DNA from: Hydractinia symbiolongicarpus
Taxonomy: Eukaryota > Cnidaria > Hydrozoa > Anthoathecata > Hydractiniidae
Assembly (NCBI RefSeq): GCF_029227915.1
Contig: NC_079881.1
Location: 28,435,501 to 28,499,500 of the forward strand
DNA: 64,000 nucleotides
Reading direction: 5' to 3'
Shown: positions 8,293 to 21,128 of the stretch, one piece after another
How the letters are laid out: each line of letters starts with the position of its first letter
How positions within the stretch are numbered: the stretch's first letter is position 1
Made by a program: the position numbers and the translations under genes
The notes under the pieces: model-generated
The model's database searches: none
Told to the model about the DNA's origin: nothing
Seen by the model: only the letters and a program-made list of their open reading frames with translations

Positions 8293-11200
8293 TAAACTCA
8301 TTTCCCGAACGATTTTTTAAATTATTTTTTCACCACTAAACCGCATGAGACTTGTAGTTTTCAATAATGTTTTCATTTTTGATGAGAGGCTTAATGAAAG
8401 AGGTTTAATCGCCGGCAAACGAAAACCAGCGATCTCCCCTAAATCCCGGGCTTGGCCCGTGTAGTCGAATGTATACAAAGAAAGTACCCAGGGAGTAAAC
8501 TCATTTCCCGAACGATTTTTTAAATTTTTTTTTCACCACTAAAACGCATGAGACTTGTAGTTTACAAAAATGTTTTCATTTTTGATGAGACGCTTAATGA
8601 AAGAGGTTTAATCGCCGGCAAACGAAAACCCGCGATTTCCTGTAAATCCCGGGCTTGGCCCGTATAGTCGAATGTATAAAAAGAAAGTACCCTATGAGTA
8701 AACTCATTTCCAGAACGATTTTTTAAATTCTTTTTTCACCACTAAAAGGCATAAGACTTGTAGTTTTTAAAAATGTTTTCATTTTGGATGAGACGCTGAA
8801 TAAAAGAAGTTTCATCGCCGGTAAACGAAAACCCGCGATTTCCCGAAAATCCCGGGCTTGGCCCGTATAGTCGAATGTATAAAAAGAAAGTACCCTGTGA
8901 GTAAACTCCTTTCCAGAACGATTTTTTAAATTCTTTTTTCACCACTAAAAGGCATAAGACTTGTAGTTTTTAAAAATGTTTTCATTTTGGATGAGACGCT
9001 GAATAAAAGAAGTTTCATCGCCGGCAAACGAAAACCCGCGATTTCCCGAAAATCCCGGGCTTGGCCCGTATATTCGAATGTATAAAAAGAAAATACCCTG
9101 TGAGTAAACTCATTTCCCAAACGATTTTTTAAATTATTATTTCACCACTAAAGCCCATGAGACTTGTAGTTTTTAAAAATGTTTTCATTTTTGATGAGAC
9201 GCTGAATAAGAGAAGTTTAATCGCCGGCAAACGAAAACCCGCGATTTCCGGTAAATCCCGGACTCGGCCCGTATAGTCAAAAGTATACAAAGAAAGTACC
9301 CAGGGAGTAAACTCATTTCCTGAACGATTTTTTAAATTATTTTTTCACCACTAAAACCCATGAGACCTGTAGTTTTCAGAAATGTTTTCATTTTTGATGA
9401 GACGCTTAATGAAAGTGGTTTAATCGCCGGCAAACAAAAACCCGCGATTTCCCGTAAATCCCGGGCTTGGCCCGTATAGTCGAGTGTATACAAAGAAAGT
9501 ACCCAGGGAGTAAACTCATTTCCCGTAGGATTTTTAAAATTTTTTTTTCACCACTAAAACGCATGAGACTTGTAGTTTTCAAACTTGTTTTCATTTTTGA
9601 TGAGACGCTGAATAAAAGAAGTTTAATCGCCGGCAAACCAAAACCCGCGATTTCCCGTAAATCCCGGGCTTGGCCCGTATAGTTGAATGTATATAAAGAA
9701 AGTACCCAAGGAGTAAACTAATTTCCCGAACGATTTTTCAAATTATTTCTGCACCACTAGAACCCATGAGACCTGTAGTTTTCAGAAATGTTTTCATTTT
9801 TGATGAGACGCTTAATAAAAGTGGTTTAATCGCCGGCAAACCAAAAACCCGCGATTTTCCGTAAATCCCGGGCTTGGCCCGTATAGTCGAGTGTATACAA
9901 AGAAAGTACCCAGGGAGTAAACTCATTTCCCGTAGGATTTTTTAAATTTTTTTTTCACCACTAAAACGCATGAGACTTGTAGTTTTCAAAAATGTTTTCA
10001 TTTTTGATGAGACGCTTAATGAAAGAGGTTTAATCGCCGGCAAACGAAAACCCGCGATTTCCCGTAAATCCCGGGCTTGGCCCGTATAGTCGAATGTATA
10101 AAAAGAAAGTACCCTGTGAGTAAACTCATTTCCAGAACGATTTTTTAAATTATTTTTTCACCACTAAAACGCATAAGACTTGCAGTTTTCAAAAATGTTT
10201 TCATTTTGGATGAGACGCTGAATAAAAGAAGTTTAATCGCCGGCAAACGAAAACCCGCGATTTCCCGAAAATCCCGGGCTTGGCCCGTATAGTCGAATGT
10301 ATAAAAAGAAAGTACCCTGTGAGTAAACTCATTTCCCAAACGATTTTTTAAATTATTATTTCACCACTAAAGCCCATGAGACTTGTAGTTTTTAAAAATG
10401 TTTTCTATTTTGATGAGACGCTGAATAAGAGAAGTTTAATCGCCGGCAAACGAAAACCCGCGATTTCCGGTAAATCCCGGACTCGGCCCGTATAGTCAAA
10501 AGTATACAAAGAAAGTACCCAGGGAGTAAACTCATTTCCTGAACGATTTTTTAAATTATTTTTTCACCACTAAAACCCATGAGACCTGTAGTTTTCAGAA
10601 ATGTTTTCATTTTTGATGAGACGCTTAATGAAAGTGGTTTAATCGCCGGCAAACAAAAACACGCGATTTCCCGTAAATCCCGGGCTTGGCCCGTATAGTC
10701 GAGTGTATACAAAGAAAGTACCCAGGGAGTAAACTCATTTCCCGTAGGATTTTTAAAATTTTTTTTTCACCACTAAAACGCATGAGACTTGTAGTTTTCA
10801 AACTTGTTTTCATTTTTGATGAGACGCTGAATATAAGAAGTTTAATCGCCGGCAAACGAAAACCCGCGATTTCCCGTAAATCCCGGGCTTGGCCCGTATA
10901 GTTGAATGTATATAAAGAAAGTACCCAAGGAGTAAACTGATTTCCCGAACGATTTTTCAAAATATTTCTGCACCACTAGAACCCATGAGACCTGTAGTTT
11001 TCTGAAATGTTTTCATTTTTGATGAGACGCTTAATAAAAGTGGTTTAATCGCCGGCAAACAAAAACCCGCGATTTCCCGTAAATCCCGGGCTTGGCCCGT
11101 ATAGTCGAGTGTATACAAAGAAAGTACCCTGTGAGTAAACTCATTTCCAGAACGATTTTTTAAATTATTTTTTCACCACTAAAACGCATAAGACTTGCAG

Positions 11201-12179
11201 TTTTCAAAAATGTTTTCATTTTGGATGAGACGCTGAATAAAAGAAGTTTAATCGCCGGCAAACGAAAACCCGCGATTTCCCGAAAATCCCGGGCTTGGCC
11301 CGTATAGTCGAATGTATAAAAAGAAAGTACCCTGTGAGTAAACTCATTTCCCAAACGATTTTTTAAATTATTATTTCACCACTAAAGCCCATGAGACTTG
11401 TAGTTTTTAAAAATGTTTTCATTTTTGATGAGACGCTGAATAAAAGAAGTTTAATCGCCGGTAAACGAAAACCCGCGGTTTCCGGTAAATCCCGGACTCG
11501 GCCCGATAAGTCAAAAGTATACAAAGAAAGTACCCAGGGAGTAAACTCATTTCCTGAACGATTTTTTAAATTATTTCTTCACCACTAAAACCCATGAGAC
11601 CTGTAGTTTTCAGAAATGTTTTCATTTTTGATGAGACGCTTAATGAAAGTGGTTTAATCGCCGGCAAACAAAAACCCGCGATTTCCCGTAAATCCCGGGC
11701 TTGGCCCGTATAGTCGAGTGTATACAAAGAAAGTACCCAGGGAGTAAACTCATTTCCCGTAGGATTTTTTAAATTTTTTTTTCACCACTAAAACGCATGA
11801 GACTTGTAGTTTTCAAAAATGTTTTCATTTTTGATGAGACGCTTAATGAAAGAGGTTTAATCGCCGGCAAACGAAAACCCGCGATTTCCCGTAAATCCCG
11901 GGCTTGGCCCGTATAGTCGAATGTATAAAAAGAAAGTACCCTGTGAGTAAACTCATTTCCAGAACGATTTTTTAAATTATTTTTTCATCACTAAAACGCA
12001 TAAGACTTGCAGTTTTCAAAAATGTTTTCATTTTGGATGAGACGCTGAATAAAAGAAGTTTAATCGCCGGCAAACGAAAACCCGCGATTTCCCGTAAATC
12101 CCGAGCTTGGCCCGTATAGTTGAATGTATATAAAGAAAGTACCCAAGGAGTAAACTGATTTCCCGAACGATTTTTCAAA
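8293..12179. repeat. mixed satellite region with a 6-mer HOR (1219 bp)
   Basis: Within this stretch 9120-10330 is copied at about 10340-11120 with offset 1219 (6 x 203 + 1): GAATAAGAGAAG at 9204/10423 and the CGAGTG monomer at 9467/10686. A following piece matches at offset 1015 (10145/11160), so one monomer dropped out at about 11,115. Segment 8300-9120 carries an AAACCGCATGAG variant (8334) and AAGGCATAAG variants that reappear in several later blocks. Many monomers here carry GTATAAAAAG, a TATA-like sequence. No gene is seen. Confidence 0.82.
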
Positions 12180-13208
12180 TTATTTCTGCACCACTAGAAC
12201 GAATGAGGCTTGTAGTTTTCAAAAATGTTTTCATTTTTAATGAGACGCTTAATGAAAGAGGTTTAATCGCCGGCAAACGAAAACCCGCGATTTCCCGTAA
12301 ATCCCGGGCTTGGCCCGTATAGTCAAAAGTATACAAAGAAAGTACCCAGGGAGTAAACTCATTTCCCGAACGATTTTTTATACTATTTTTTCACCACTAA
12401 AACGCATGAGACTTGTTGTTTTCAAAAATGATTTCATTTTTGATGGGACCCTGATTAAAAGAAGTTTAATCGCTGGCAAACGAGAACCCGCGATTTCCCG
12501 TAAATCCCGGACTCGGCCCGTATAGTCAAAAGTATACAAAGAAAGTACCCAGGGAGTGAACTCATTTCCCAAACGATTTTTTATATTATTTTTTCACCAC
12601 TAAAACGCATGAGACTTGTTGTTTTCAAAAATGATTTCATTTTTGATGGGACGCTGAATAAAAGAAGTTTAATCGCCGGCAAACGAAAACCCGCGATTTC
12701 CCGTAAATCCCGGGCTTGGCCCGTATAGTCAAAAGTATACAAAGAAAGTACCCAGGGAGTAAACTCATTTTCCGAACGATTTTTTATACTATTTTTTCAC
12801 CACTAAAACGCATGAGACTTGTTGTTTTCAAAAATGATTTCATTTTTGATGGGACCCTGAATAAAAGAAGTTTAATCGCTGGCAAACGAGAACCCGCGAT
12901 TTCCCGTAAATCCCGGACTCGGCCCGTATAGTCAAAAGTATACAAAGAAAGTACCCAGGGAGTAAACTCATTTCCCGAACGATTTTTTATATTATTTTTT
13001 TACCACTAAAACGCATGAGACTTGTTGTTTTCAAAAATGATTTCATTTTTGATGGGACGCTGAATAAAAGAAGTTTAATCGCCGGCAAACGAAAACCTGC
13101 GATTTCTCGTAAATCCCGGACTCGGCCCGTATAGTCAAAAGTATACAAAGAAAGTACCCAGGGAGTAAACTCATTTCCCGAACGATTTTTTATACTATTT
13201 TTTCACCA
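12180..13208. repeat. repeat of left-edge satellite monomers
   Basis: This block resembles the segment beginning near 1442, including the AATGAGGCTT variant (12203 against 1442) followed by TTGTTG monomers spaced 406 bp apart (12310 and 12716). The distance of 10,761 bp is 53 monomers plus 2 bases, so a segment of the array edge was copied about 10.8 kb away. No gene is seen. Confidence 0.75.
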
Positions 13209-15639
13209 CTAAAACGGATGAGACTTGTTGTTTTCAAAAATGATTTCATTTTTGATGGGACCCTGAATAAAAGAAGTTTAATCGCTGACAAACGAGAACC
13301 CGCGATTTCCCGTAAATCCCGGACTCGGCCCGTATAGTCAAAAGTATACAAAGAAAGTACCCAGGGAGTAAACTCATTTCCCGAACGATTTTTTATATTA
13401 TTTTTTTACCACTAAAACGCATGAGACTTGTTGTTTTCAAAAATGATTTCATTTTTGATGGGACGCTAAATAAAAGAAGTTTAATCGCCGGCAAACGAAA
13501 ACCTGCGATTTGCCGTAAATCCCGGACTCGGCCCGTATAGTCAAAAGTATACAAAGAAAGTACCCAGGGAGTAAACTCATTTCCCGAACGATTTTTTAAA
13601 TTATTTTTTCACCACTAAAACGCATGAGACTTGTAGTTTTTAATAATGTTTTCATTTTTGATGAGACGCTTAATGAAAGAGGTTTAATCGCCGGCAAACG
13701 AAAACCAGCGATTTCCTATAAATCCCGGGCTTGGCCCGTATAGTCAAAAGTATACAAAGAAAGTACCCAGGGAGTAAACTCATTTCCCGAACGATTTTTA
13801 ATAATATTTTTTCACCACTAAAACGCATGAGACTTGTTGTTTTCAAAAATGATTTCATTTTTGATGGGACGCTGAATAAAAGAAGTTTAATCGCCGGCAA
13901 ACGAAAACCCGCGATTTCTCGTAAATCTCGGACTCGGCCCGTATAGTCAAAAGTATACAAAGAAAGTACCCAGGGAGTAAACTCATTTCCCGAACGATTT
14001 TTTAAATTATTTTTTCACCACTAAACCGCATGAGACTTGTAGTTTTCAATAATGTTTTCATTTTTGATGAGAGGCTTAATGAAAGAGGTTTAATCGCCGG
14101 CAAACGAAAACCAGCGATTTCCCCTAAATCCCGGGCTTGGCCCGTGTAGTCGAATGTATACAAAGAAAGTACCCAGGGAGTAAACTCATTTCCCGAACGA
14201 TTTTTTAAATTTTTTTTTCACCACTAAAACGCATGAGACTTGTAGTTTACAAAAATGTTATCATTTTTGATGAGACGCTTAATGAAAGAGGTTTAATCGC
14301 CGGCAAACGAAAACCCGCGATTTCCTGTAAATCCCGGGCTTGGCCCGTATAGTCGAATGTATAAAAAGAAAGTACCCTGTGAGTAAACTTATTTCCAGAA
14401 CGATTTTTTAAATTCTTTTTTCACCACTAAAAGGCATAAGACTTGTAGTTTTTAAAAATGTTTTCATTTTGGATGAGACGCTGAATAAAAGAAGTTTCAT
14501 CGCCGGTAAACGAAAACCCGCGATTTCCCGAAAATCCCGGGCTTGGCCCGTATAGTCGAATGTATAAAAAGAAAGTACCCTGTGAGTAAACTCATTTCCA
14601 GAACGATTTTTTAAATTCTTTTTTCACCACTAAAAGGCATAAGACTTGTAGTTTTTAAAAATGTTTTCATTTTGGATGAGACGCTGAATAAAAGAAGTTT
14701 CATCGCCGGCAAACGAAAACCCGCGATTTCCCGAAAATCCCGGGCTTGGCCCGTATAGTCGAATGTATAAAAAGAAAGTACCCTGTGAGTAAACTCATTT
14801 CCCAAACGATTTTTTAAATTATTATTTCACCACTAAAGCCCATGAGACTTGTAGTTTTTAAAAATGTTTTCATTTTTGATGAGACGCTGAATAAAAGAAG
14901 TTTAATCGCCGGCAAACGAAAACCTGCGATTTCTCGTAAATCCCGGACTCGGCCCGTATAGTCAAAAGTATACAAAGAAAGTACCCAGGGAGTAAACTCA
15001 TTTCCCGAACGATTTTTTAAATTATTTTTTCACCACTAAAACCCATGAGACCTGTAGTTTTCAGAAATGTTTTCATTTTTGATGAGACGCTTAATGAAAG
15101 TGGTTTAATCGCCGGCAAACAAAAACCCGCGATTTCCCGTAAATCCCGGGCTTGGCCCGTATAGTCGAGTGTATACAAAGAAAGTACCCAGGGAGTAAAC
15201 TCATTTCCCGTAGGATTTTTAAAATTTTTTTTTCACCACTAAAACGCATGAGACTTGTAGTTTTCAAACTTGTTTTCATTTTTGATGAGACGCTGAATAA
15301 AAGAAGTTTAATCGCCGGCAAACGAAAACCCGCGATTTCCCGTAAATCACGGGCTTGGCCCGTATAGTTGAATGTATATAAAGAAAGTACCCAAGGAGTA
15401 AACTGATTTCCCGAACGATTTTTCAAATTATTTCTGCACCACTAGAACGAATGAGGCTTGTAGTTTTCAAAATGTTTTCATTTTTAATGAGACGCTTAAT
15501 GAAAGAGGTTTAATCGCCGGCAAACGAAAACCCGCGATTTCCCGTAAATCCCAGGCTTGGCCCGTATAGTCAAAAGTATACAAAGAAAGTACCCAGGGAG
15601 TAAACTCATTTCCCGAACGATTTTTTATACTATTTTTTC

Positions 15640-15650
15640 ACTTGTTGTTT
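15640..15650. repeat. 18-bp deletion inside a satellite monomer
   Basis: The usual TTCACCACTAAAACGC segment jumps from TTCAC straight to TTGTTG, removing 18 bp including the ATGAGAC landmark. The two flanks end in the same AC, so 2-bp microhomology is visible. The monomer is 185 bp. Confidence 0.85.
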
Positions 15651-15773
15651 TCAAAAATGATTTCATTTTTGATGGGACCCTGAATAAAAGAAGTTTAATC
15701 GCTGGCAAACGAGAACCCGCGATTTCCCGTAAATCCCGGACTCGGCCCGTATAGTCAAAAGTATACAAAGAAA

Positions 15774-15790
15774 GTACCCACTAAAACGGA
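15774..15790. repeat. out-of-register duplication junction (48 bp missing)
   Basis: GTACCCA is followed immediately by CTAAAACGGA. In every other monomer 48 bp separate these motifs. Both sides share CCA, giving 3-bp microhomology. This is the joint between the two 2572-bp copies and indicates a non-homologous or microhomology-mediated exchange rather than an in-register unequal crossover. Confidence 0.85.
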
Positions 15791-17463
15791 TGAGACTTGT
15801 TGTTTTCAAAAATGATTTCATTTTTGATGGGACCCTGAATAAAAGAAGTTTAATCGCTGACAAACGAGAACCCGCGATTTCCCGTAAATCCCGGACTCGG
15901 CCCGTATAGTCAAAAGTATACAAAGAAAGTACCCAGGGAGTAAACTCATTTCCCGAACGATTTTTTATATTATTTTTTTACCACTAAAACGCATGAGACT
16001 TGTTGTTTTCAAAAATGATTTCATTTTTGATGGGACGCTAAATAAAAGAAGTTTAATCGCCGGCAAACGAAAACCTGCGATTTGCCGTAAATCCCGGACT
16101 CGGCCCGTATAGTCAAAAGTATACAAAGAAAGTACCCAGGGAGTAAACTCATTTCCCGAACGATTTTTTAAATTATTTTTTCACCACTAAAACGCATAAG
16201 ACTTGTAGTTTTTAATAATGTTTTCATTTTTGATGAGACGCTTAATGAAAGAGGTTTAATCGCCGGCAAACGAAAACCAGCGATTTCCTATAAATCCCGG
16301 GCTTGGCCCGTATAGTCAAAAGTATACAAAGAAAGTACCCAGGGAGTAAACTCATTTCCCGAACGATTTTTAATAATATTTTTTCACCACTAAAACGCAT
16401 GAGACTTGTTGTTTTCAAAAATGATTTCATTTTTGATGGGACGCTGAATAAAAGAAGTTTAATCGCCGGCAAAGGAAAACCCGCGATTTCTCGTAAATCT
16501 CGGACTCGGCCCGTATAGTCAAAAGTATACAAAGAAAGTACCCAGGGAGTAAACTCATTTCCCGAACGATTTTTTAAATTATTTTTTCACCACTAAACCG
16601 CATGAGACTTGTAGTTTTCAATAATGTTTTCATTTTTGATGAGAGGCTTAATGAAAGAGGTTTAATCGCCGGCAAACGAAAACCAGCGATTTCCCCTAAA
16701 TCCCGGGCTTGGCCCGTGTAGTCGAATGTATACAAAGAAAGTACCCAGGGAGTAAACTCATTTCCCGAACGATTTTTTAAATTTTTTTTTCACCACTAAA
16801 ACGCATGAGACTTGTAGTTTACAAAAATGTTATCATTTTTGATGAGACGCTTAATGAAAGAGGTTTAATCGCCGGCAAACGAAAACCCGCGATTTCCTGT
16901 AAATCCCGGGCTTGGCCCGTATAGTCGAATGTATAAAAAGAAAGTACCCTGTGAGTAAACTTATTTCCAGAACGATTTTTTAAATTCTTTTTTCACCACT
17001 AAAAGGCATAAGACTTGTAGTTTTTAAAAATGTTTTCATTTTGGATGAGACGCTGAATAAAAGAAGTTTCATCGCCGGTAAACGAAAACCCGCGATTTCC
17101 CGAAAATCCCGGGCTTGGCCCGTATAGTCGAATGTATAAAAAGAAAGTACCCTGTGAGTAAACTCATTTCCAGAACGATTTTTTAAATTCTTTTTTCACC
17201 ACTAAAAGGCATAAGACTTGTAGTTTTTAAAAATGTTTTCATTTTGGATGAGACGCTGAATAAAAGAAGTTTCATCGCCGGCAAACGAAAACCCGCGATT
17301 TCCCGAAAATCCCGGGCTTGGCCCGTATAGTCGAATGTATAAAAAGAAAGTACCCTGTGAGTAAACTCATTTCCCAAACGATTTTTTAAATTATTATTTC
17401 ACCACTAAAGCCCATGAGACTTGTAGTTTTTAAAAATGTTTTCATTTTTGATGAGACGCTGAA

Positions 17464-20400
17464 TAAGAGAAGTTTAATCGCCGGCAAACGAAAACCCGCG
17501 ATTTCCGGTAAATCCCGGACTCGGCCCGTATAGTCAAAAGTGTACAAAGAAACTACCCAGGGAGTAAACTCATTTCCTGAACGATTTTTTAAATTATTTT
17601 TTCACCACTAAAACCCATGAGACCTGTAGTTTTCAGAAATGTTTTCATTTTTGATGAGACGCTTAATGAAAGAGGTTTAATCGCCGGCAAACGAAAACCC
17701 GCGATTTCCCGTAAATCCCGGGCTTGGCCCGTATAGTCAAAAGTATACAAAGAAAGTACCCAGGGAGTAAACTCATTTCCCGAACGATTTTTTATACTAT
17801 TTTTTCACCACTAAAACGCATGAGACTTGTTGTTTTCAAAAATGATTTCATTTTTGATGGGACGCTGAATAAAAGAAGTTTAATCTTCGGCAAACGAAAA
17901 CCTGCGATTTCCCGTAAATCCCTGACTCGGCCCGTATAGTCAAAAGTATACAAAAAAGTACCCAGGGAGTAAACTCATTTCCCGAACGATTTTTTAAATT
18001 ATTTTTTCACCACTAAAACGCATGAGACTTGTAGTTTTCAATAATGTTTTCATTTTTGATGAGACGCTTAATGAAAGAAGTTTAATCGCCGGCAAACGAA
18101 AACCAGCGATTTCCCCTAAATCCCGGGCTTGGCCCGTATAGTCAAAAGTATACAAAGAAAGTACCCAAGGAGTAAACTGATTTCCCGAACGATTTTTGAA
18201 ATTATTTCTGCACCACTAGAACGAATGAGGCTTGTAGTTTTCAAAATGTTTTCATTTTTAATGAGACGCTTAATGAAAGAGGTTTAATCGCCGGCAAACG
18301 AAAACCCGCGATTTCCCGTAAATCCCGGGCTTGGCCCGTATAGTCAAAAGTATACAAAGAAAGTACCCAGGGAGTAAACTCATTTCCCGAACGATTTTTT
18401 ATACTATTTTTTCACCACTAAAACGCATGAGACTTGTTGTTTTCAAAAATGATTTCATTTTTGATGGGACGCTGAATAAAAGAAGTTTAATCGCTGGCAA
18501 ACGAGAACCTGCGATTTCCCGTAAATCCCGGACTCGGCCCGTATAGTCAAAAGTATACAAAGAAAGTACCCAGGGAGTAAACTCATTTCCCGAACGATTT
18601 TTTATAATATTTTTTCACCACTAAAACGCATGAGACTTGTTGTTTTCAAAAATGATTTCATTTTTGATGGGACGCTGAATAAAAGAATTTTAATCGCCGG
18701 CAAACGAAAACCCGCGATTTCCCGTAAATCCCGGACTCGGCCCGTATAGTCAAAAGTATACAAAGAAAGTACCCAGGGAGTAAACTCATTTCCCGAACGA
18801 TTTTTAAAATTATTTTTTCACCACTAAACCGCATGAGACTTGTAGTTTTTAATAATGTTTTCATTTTTGATGAGACTCTTAATGAAAGAGGTTTAATCGC
18901 CGGCAAACGAAAACCAGCGATTTCCCCTTAATCCCGGGCTTGGCCCGTGTAGTCGAATGTATACAAAGAAAGTACCCAGGGAGTAAACTCATTTCCCGAA
19001 CGATTTTTTAAATTTTTTTTTCACCACTAAAACGCATGAGACTTGTAGTTTACAAAAATGTTTTCATTTTTGATGAGACGCTTAATGAAAGAGGTTTAAT
19101 CGCCGGCAAACGAAAACCCGCGATTTCCTGTAAATCCCGGGCTTGGCCCGTATAGTCGAATGTATAAAAAGAAAGTACCCTGTGAGTAAACTCATTTCCA
19201 GAACGATTTTTAATTTCTTTTTTCACCACTAAAAGGCATAAGACTTGTAGTTTTTAAAAATGTTTTCATTTTGGATGAGACGCTGAATAAAAGAAGTTTC
19301 ATCGCCGGCAAACGAAAACCCGCGATTTCCCGAAAATCCCGGGCTTGGCACGTATAGTCGAATGTATAAAAAGAAAGTACCCTGTGAGTAAACTCATTTC
19401 CCAAACGATTTTTTAAATTATTATTTCACCACTAAAGCCCATGAGACTTGTAGTTTTTAAAAATGTTTTCATTTTTGATGAGACGCTGAATAAAAGAAGT
19501 TTAATCGCCGGCAAACGAAAACCCGCGATTTCCGGTAAATCCCGGACTCGGCCCGTATAGTCAAAAGTATACAAAAAAAGTACCCAGGGAGTAAACTCAT
19601 TTCCTGAACGATTTTTTAAATTATTTTTGCACCACTAAAACCCATGAGACCTGTAGTTTTCAGAAATGTTTTCATTTTTGATGAGACGCTTAATGAAAGT
19701 GGTTTAATCGCCAGCAAACAAAAACCCGCGATTTCCCGTAATTCCCGGGCTTGGCCCGTATAGTCGAGTGTATACAAAGAAAGTACCCAGGGAGTAAACT
19801 CATTTCCCGTAGGATTTTTAAAATTTTTTTTTCACCACTAAAACGCATGAGACTTGTAGTTTTCAAAAATGTATTCATTTTTGATGAGACGCTTAATGAA
19901 AGAGGTTTAATCGCCGGCAAACGAAAACCCGCGATTTCCCGTAAATCCCGGGCTTGGCCCGTTTAGTCAAAAGTTTACAAAGAAAGTACCCAGGGAGTAA
20001 ACTCATTTCCCGAACGATTTTTTAAATTATTTTTTCACCACTAAAACGCATGAGACTTGTTGTTTTCAAACTTGTTTTCATTTTTGATGAGACGCTGAAT
20101 AAAAGAAGTTTAATAGCCGGCAAACGAAAACCCGCGATTTCCCGTAAATCCCGGGCTTGGCCCGTATAGTTGAATGTATATAAAGAAAGTACCCAAGGAG
20201 TAAACTGATTTCCCGAACGATTTTTCAAATTATTTCTGCACCACTAGAACGAATGAGGCTTGTAGTGTTCAAAAATGTTTTCATTTTTAATGAGACGCTT
20301 AATGAAAGAGGTTTAATCGCCGGCAAACGAAAACCCGCGATTTCCCGTAAATCCTGGGCTTGTCCCGTATAGTCGAATGTATACAAAGAAAGTACCCTGT

Positions 20401-21128
20401 GAGTAAACTCATTTGCAAAACGATTTTTTAAATTATCTTTTCACCACTAAATCGCATGAGACTTGTAGTTTTCAAAAATGTTTTCATTTTTGATGAGACG
20501 CTGAATAAAAGAAGTTTAATCGCCGGCAAACGAAAACCTGCGATTTCCCGTAAATCCCAGACTCGGCCCGTATAGTCAAAAGTATACAAAGAAAATACCC
20601 AGGGAGTAAACTCATTTCCCGAACGATTTTTTAAATTATTATTTCACCACTAAAGACCATGAGACTTGTAGTTTTTAAAAATGTTTTCATTTTTGATGAG
20701 ACGCTGAATAAAAGGAGTTTAATCGCCGGCAAACGAAAACCCGCCATTTCCCGTAAACCCCGGACTCGGCCCGTATAGTTAAAAGTATACAAAGAAAGTA
20801 CCCAGGGAGTAAACTCATTTCCCGAACGATTTTTTAAACTATTATTTAACCACTAAAGCCCATGAGACTTGCAGTTTTCAGAAATGTTTTCATTTTTGAT
20901 GAGACACTGAATAAAAGAAGTTTAATCGCCGGCAAACGAAAACCCGCTATTTCCCGTAAATCCCGGGCTTGGCCCGTATAGTCAAAAGTACACAAAGAAA
21001 GTACCCAGGGAGTAAACTCATTTCCCGAACGATTTTTTATATTATTTTTTCACCACTAAAACGCCTGAGACTTGTTGTTTTCAAAATTGTTTTCATTTTT
21101 GATGGGACGCTGAATAAAAGAAGTTTAA
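17464..21128. repeat. mixed satellite monomers, about 18 units
   Basis: There is no clear internal HOR. The block mixes pieces seen elsewhere: AATGAGGCTT monomers (about 18224 and 20263), the AAACCGCATGAG/AAGGCATAAG run (about 18820-19400, also at 8.3-9.1, 14.0-14.8 and 16.6-17.4 kb), and a CGAGTG monomer at 19751. Single-base losses occur near 17954 and 18246. No gene is seen. Confidence 0.8.

Larger units (their letters stand above)
13209..17463. repeat. 2572-bp tandem duplication (13 monomers minus 67 bp) with out-of-register junction
   Basis: Copy one is 13209-15780 and copy two begins at exactly 15781, both opening with CTAAAACGGATGAG. Offset 2572 also holds for 13731/16303 and 14611/17183. 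Copy two stays parallel until about 17463. The 2572-bp length is not a whole number of monomers because 48 bp are missing at the junction and 18 bp are missing at 15643-15645, plus a single-base loss near 15470. Copy one also contains a near-copy of the 9.2-9.7 kb monomers (15152 against 9467 and 10686). No gene is seen. Confidence 0.9.

Noticed and set aside
11391-11588. ATG-initiated 65-codon frames beginning at the ATGAGAC landmark
   Set aside because: The ATG is part of the repeat, there is no plausible protein family, and the frame is broken or shifted in most monomers.
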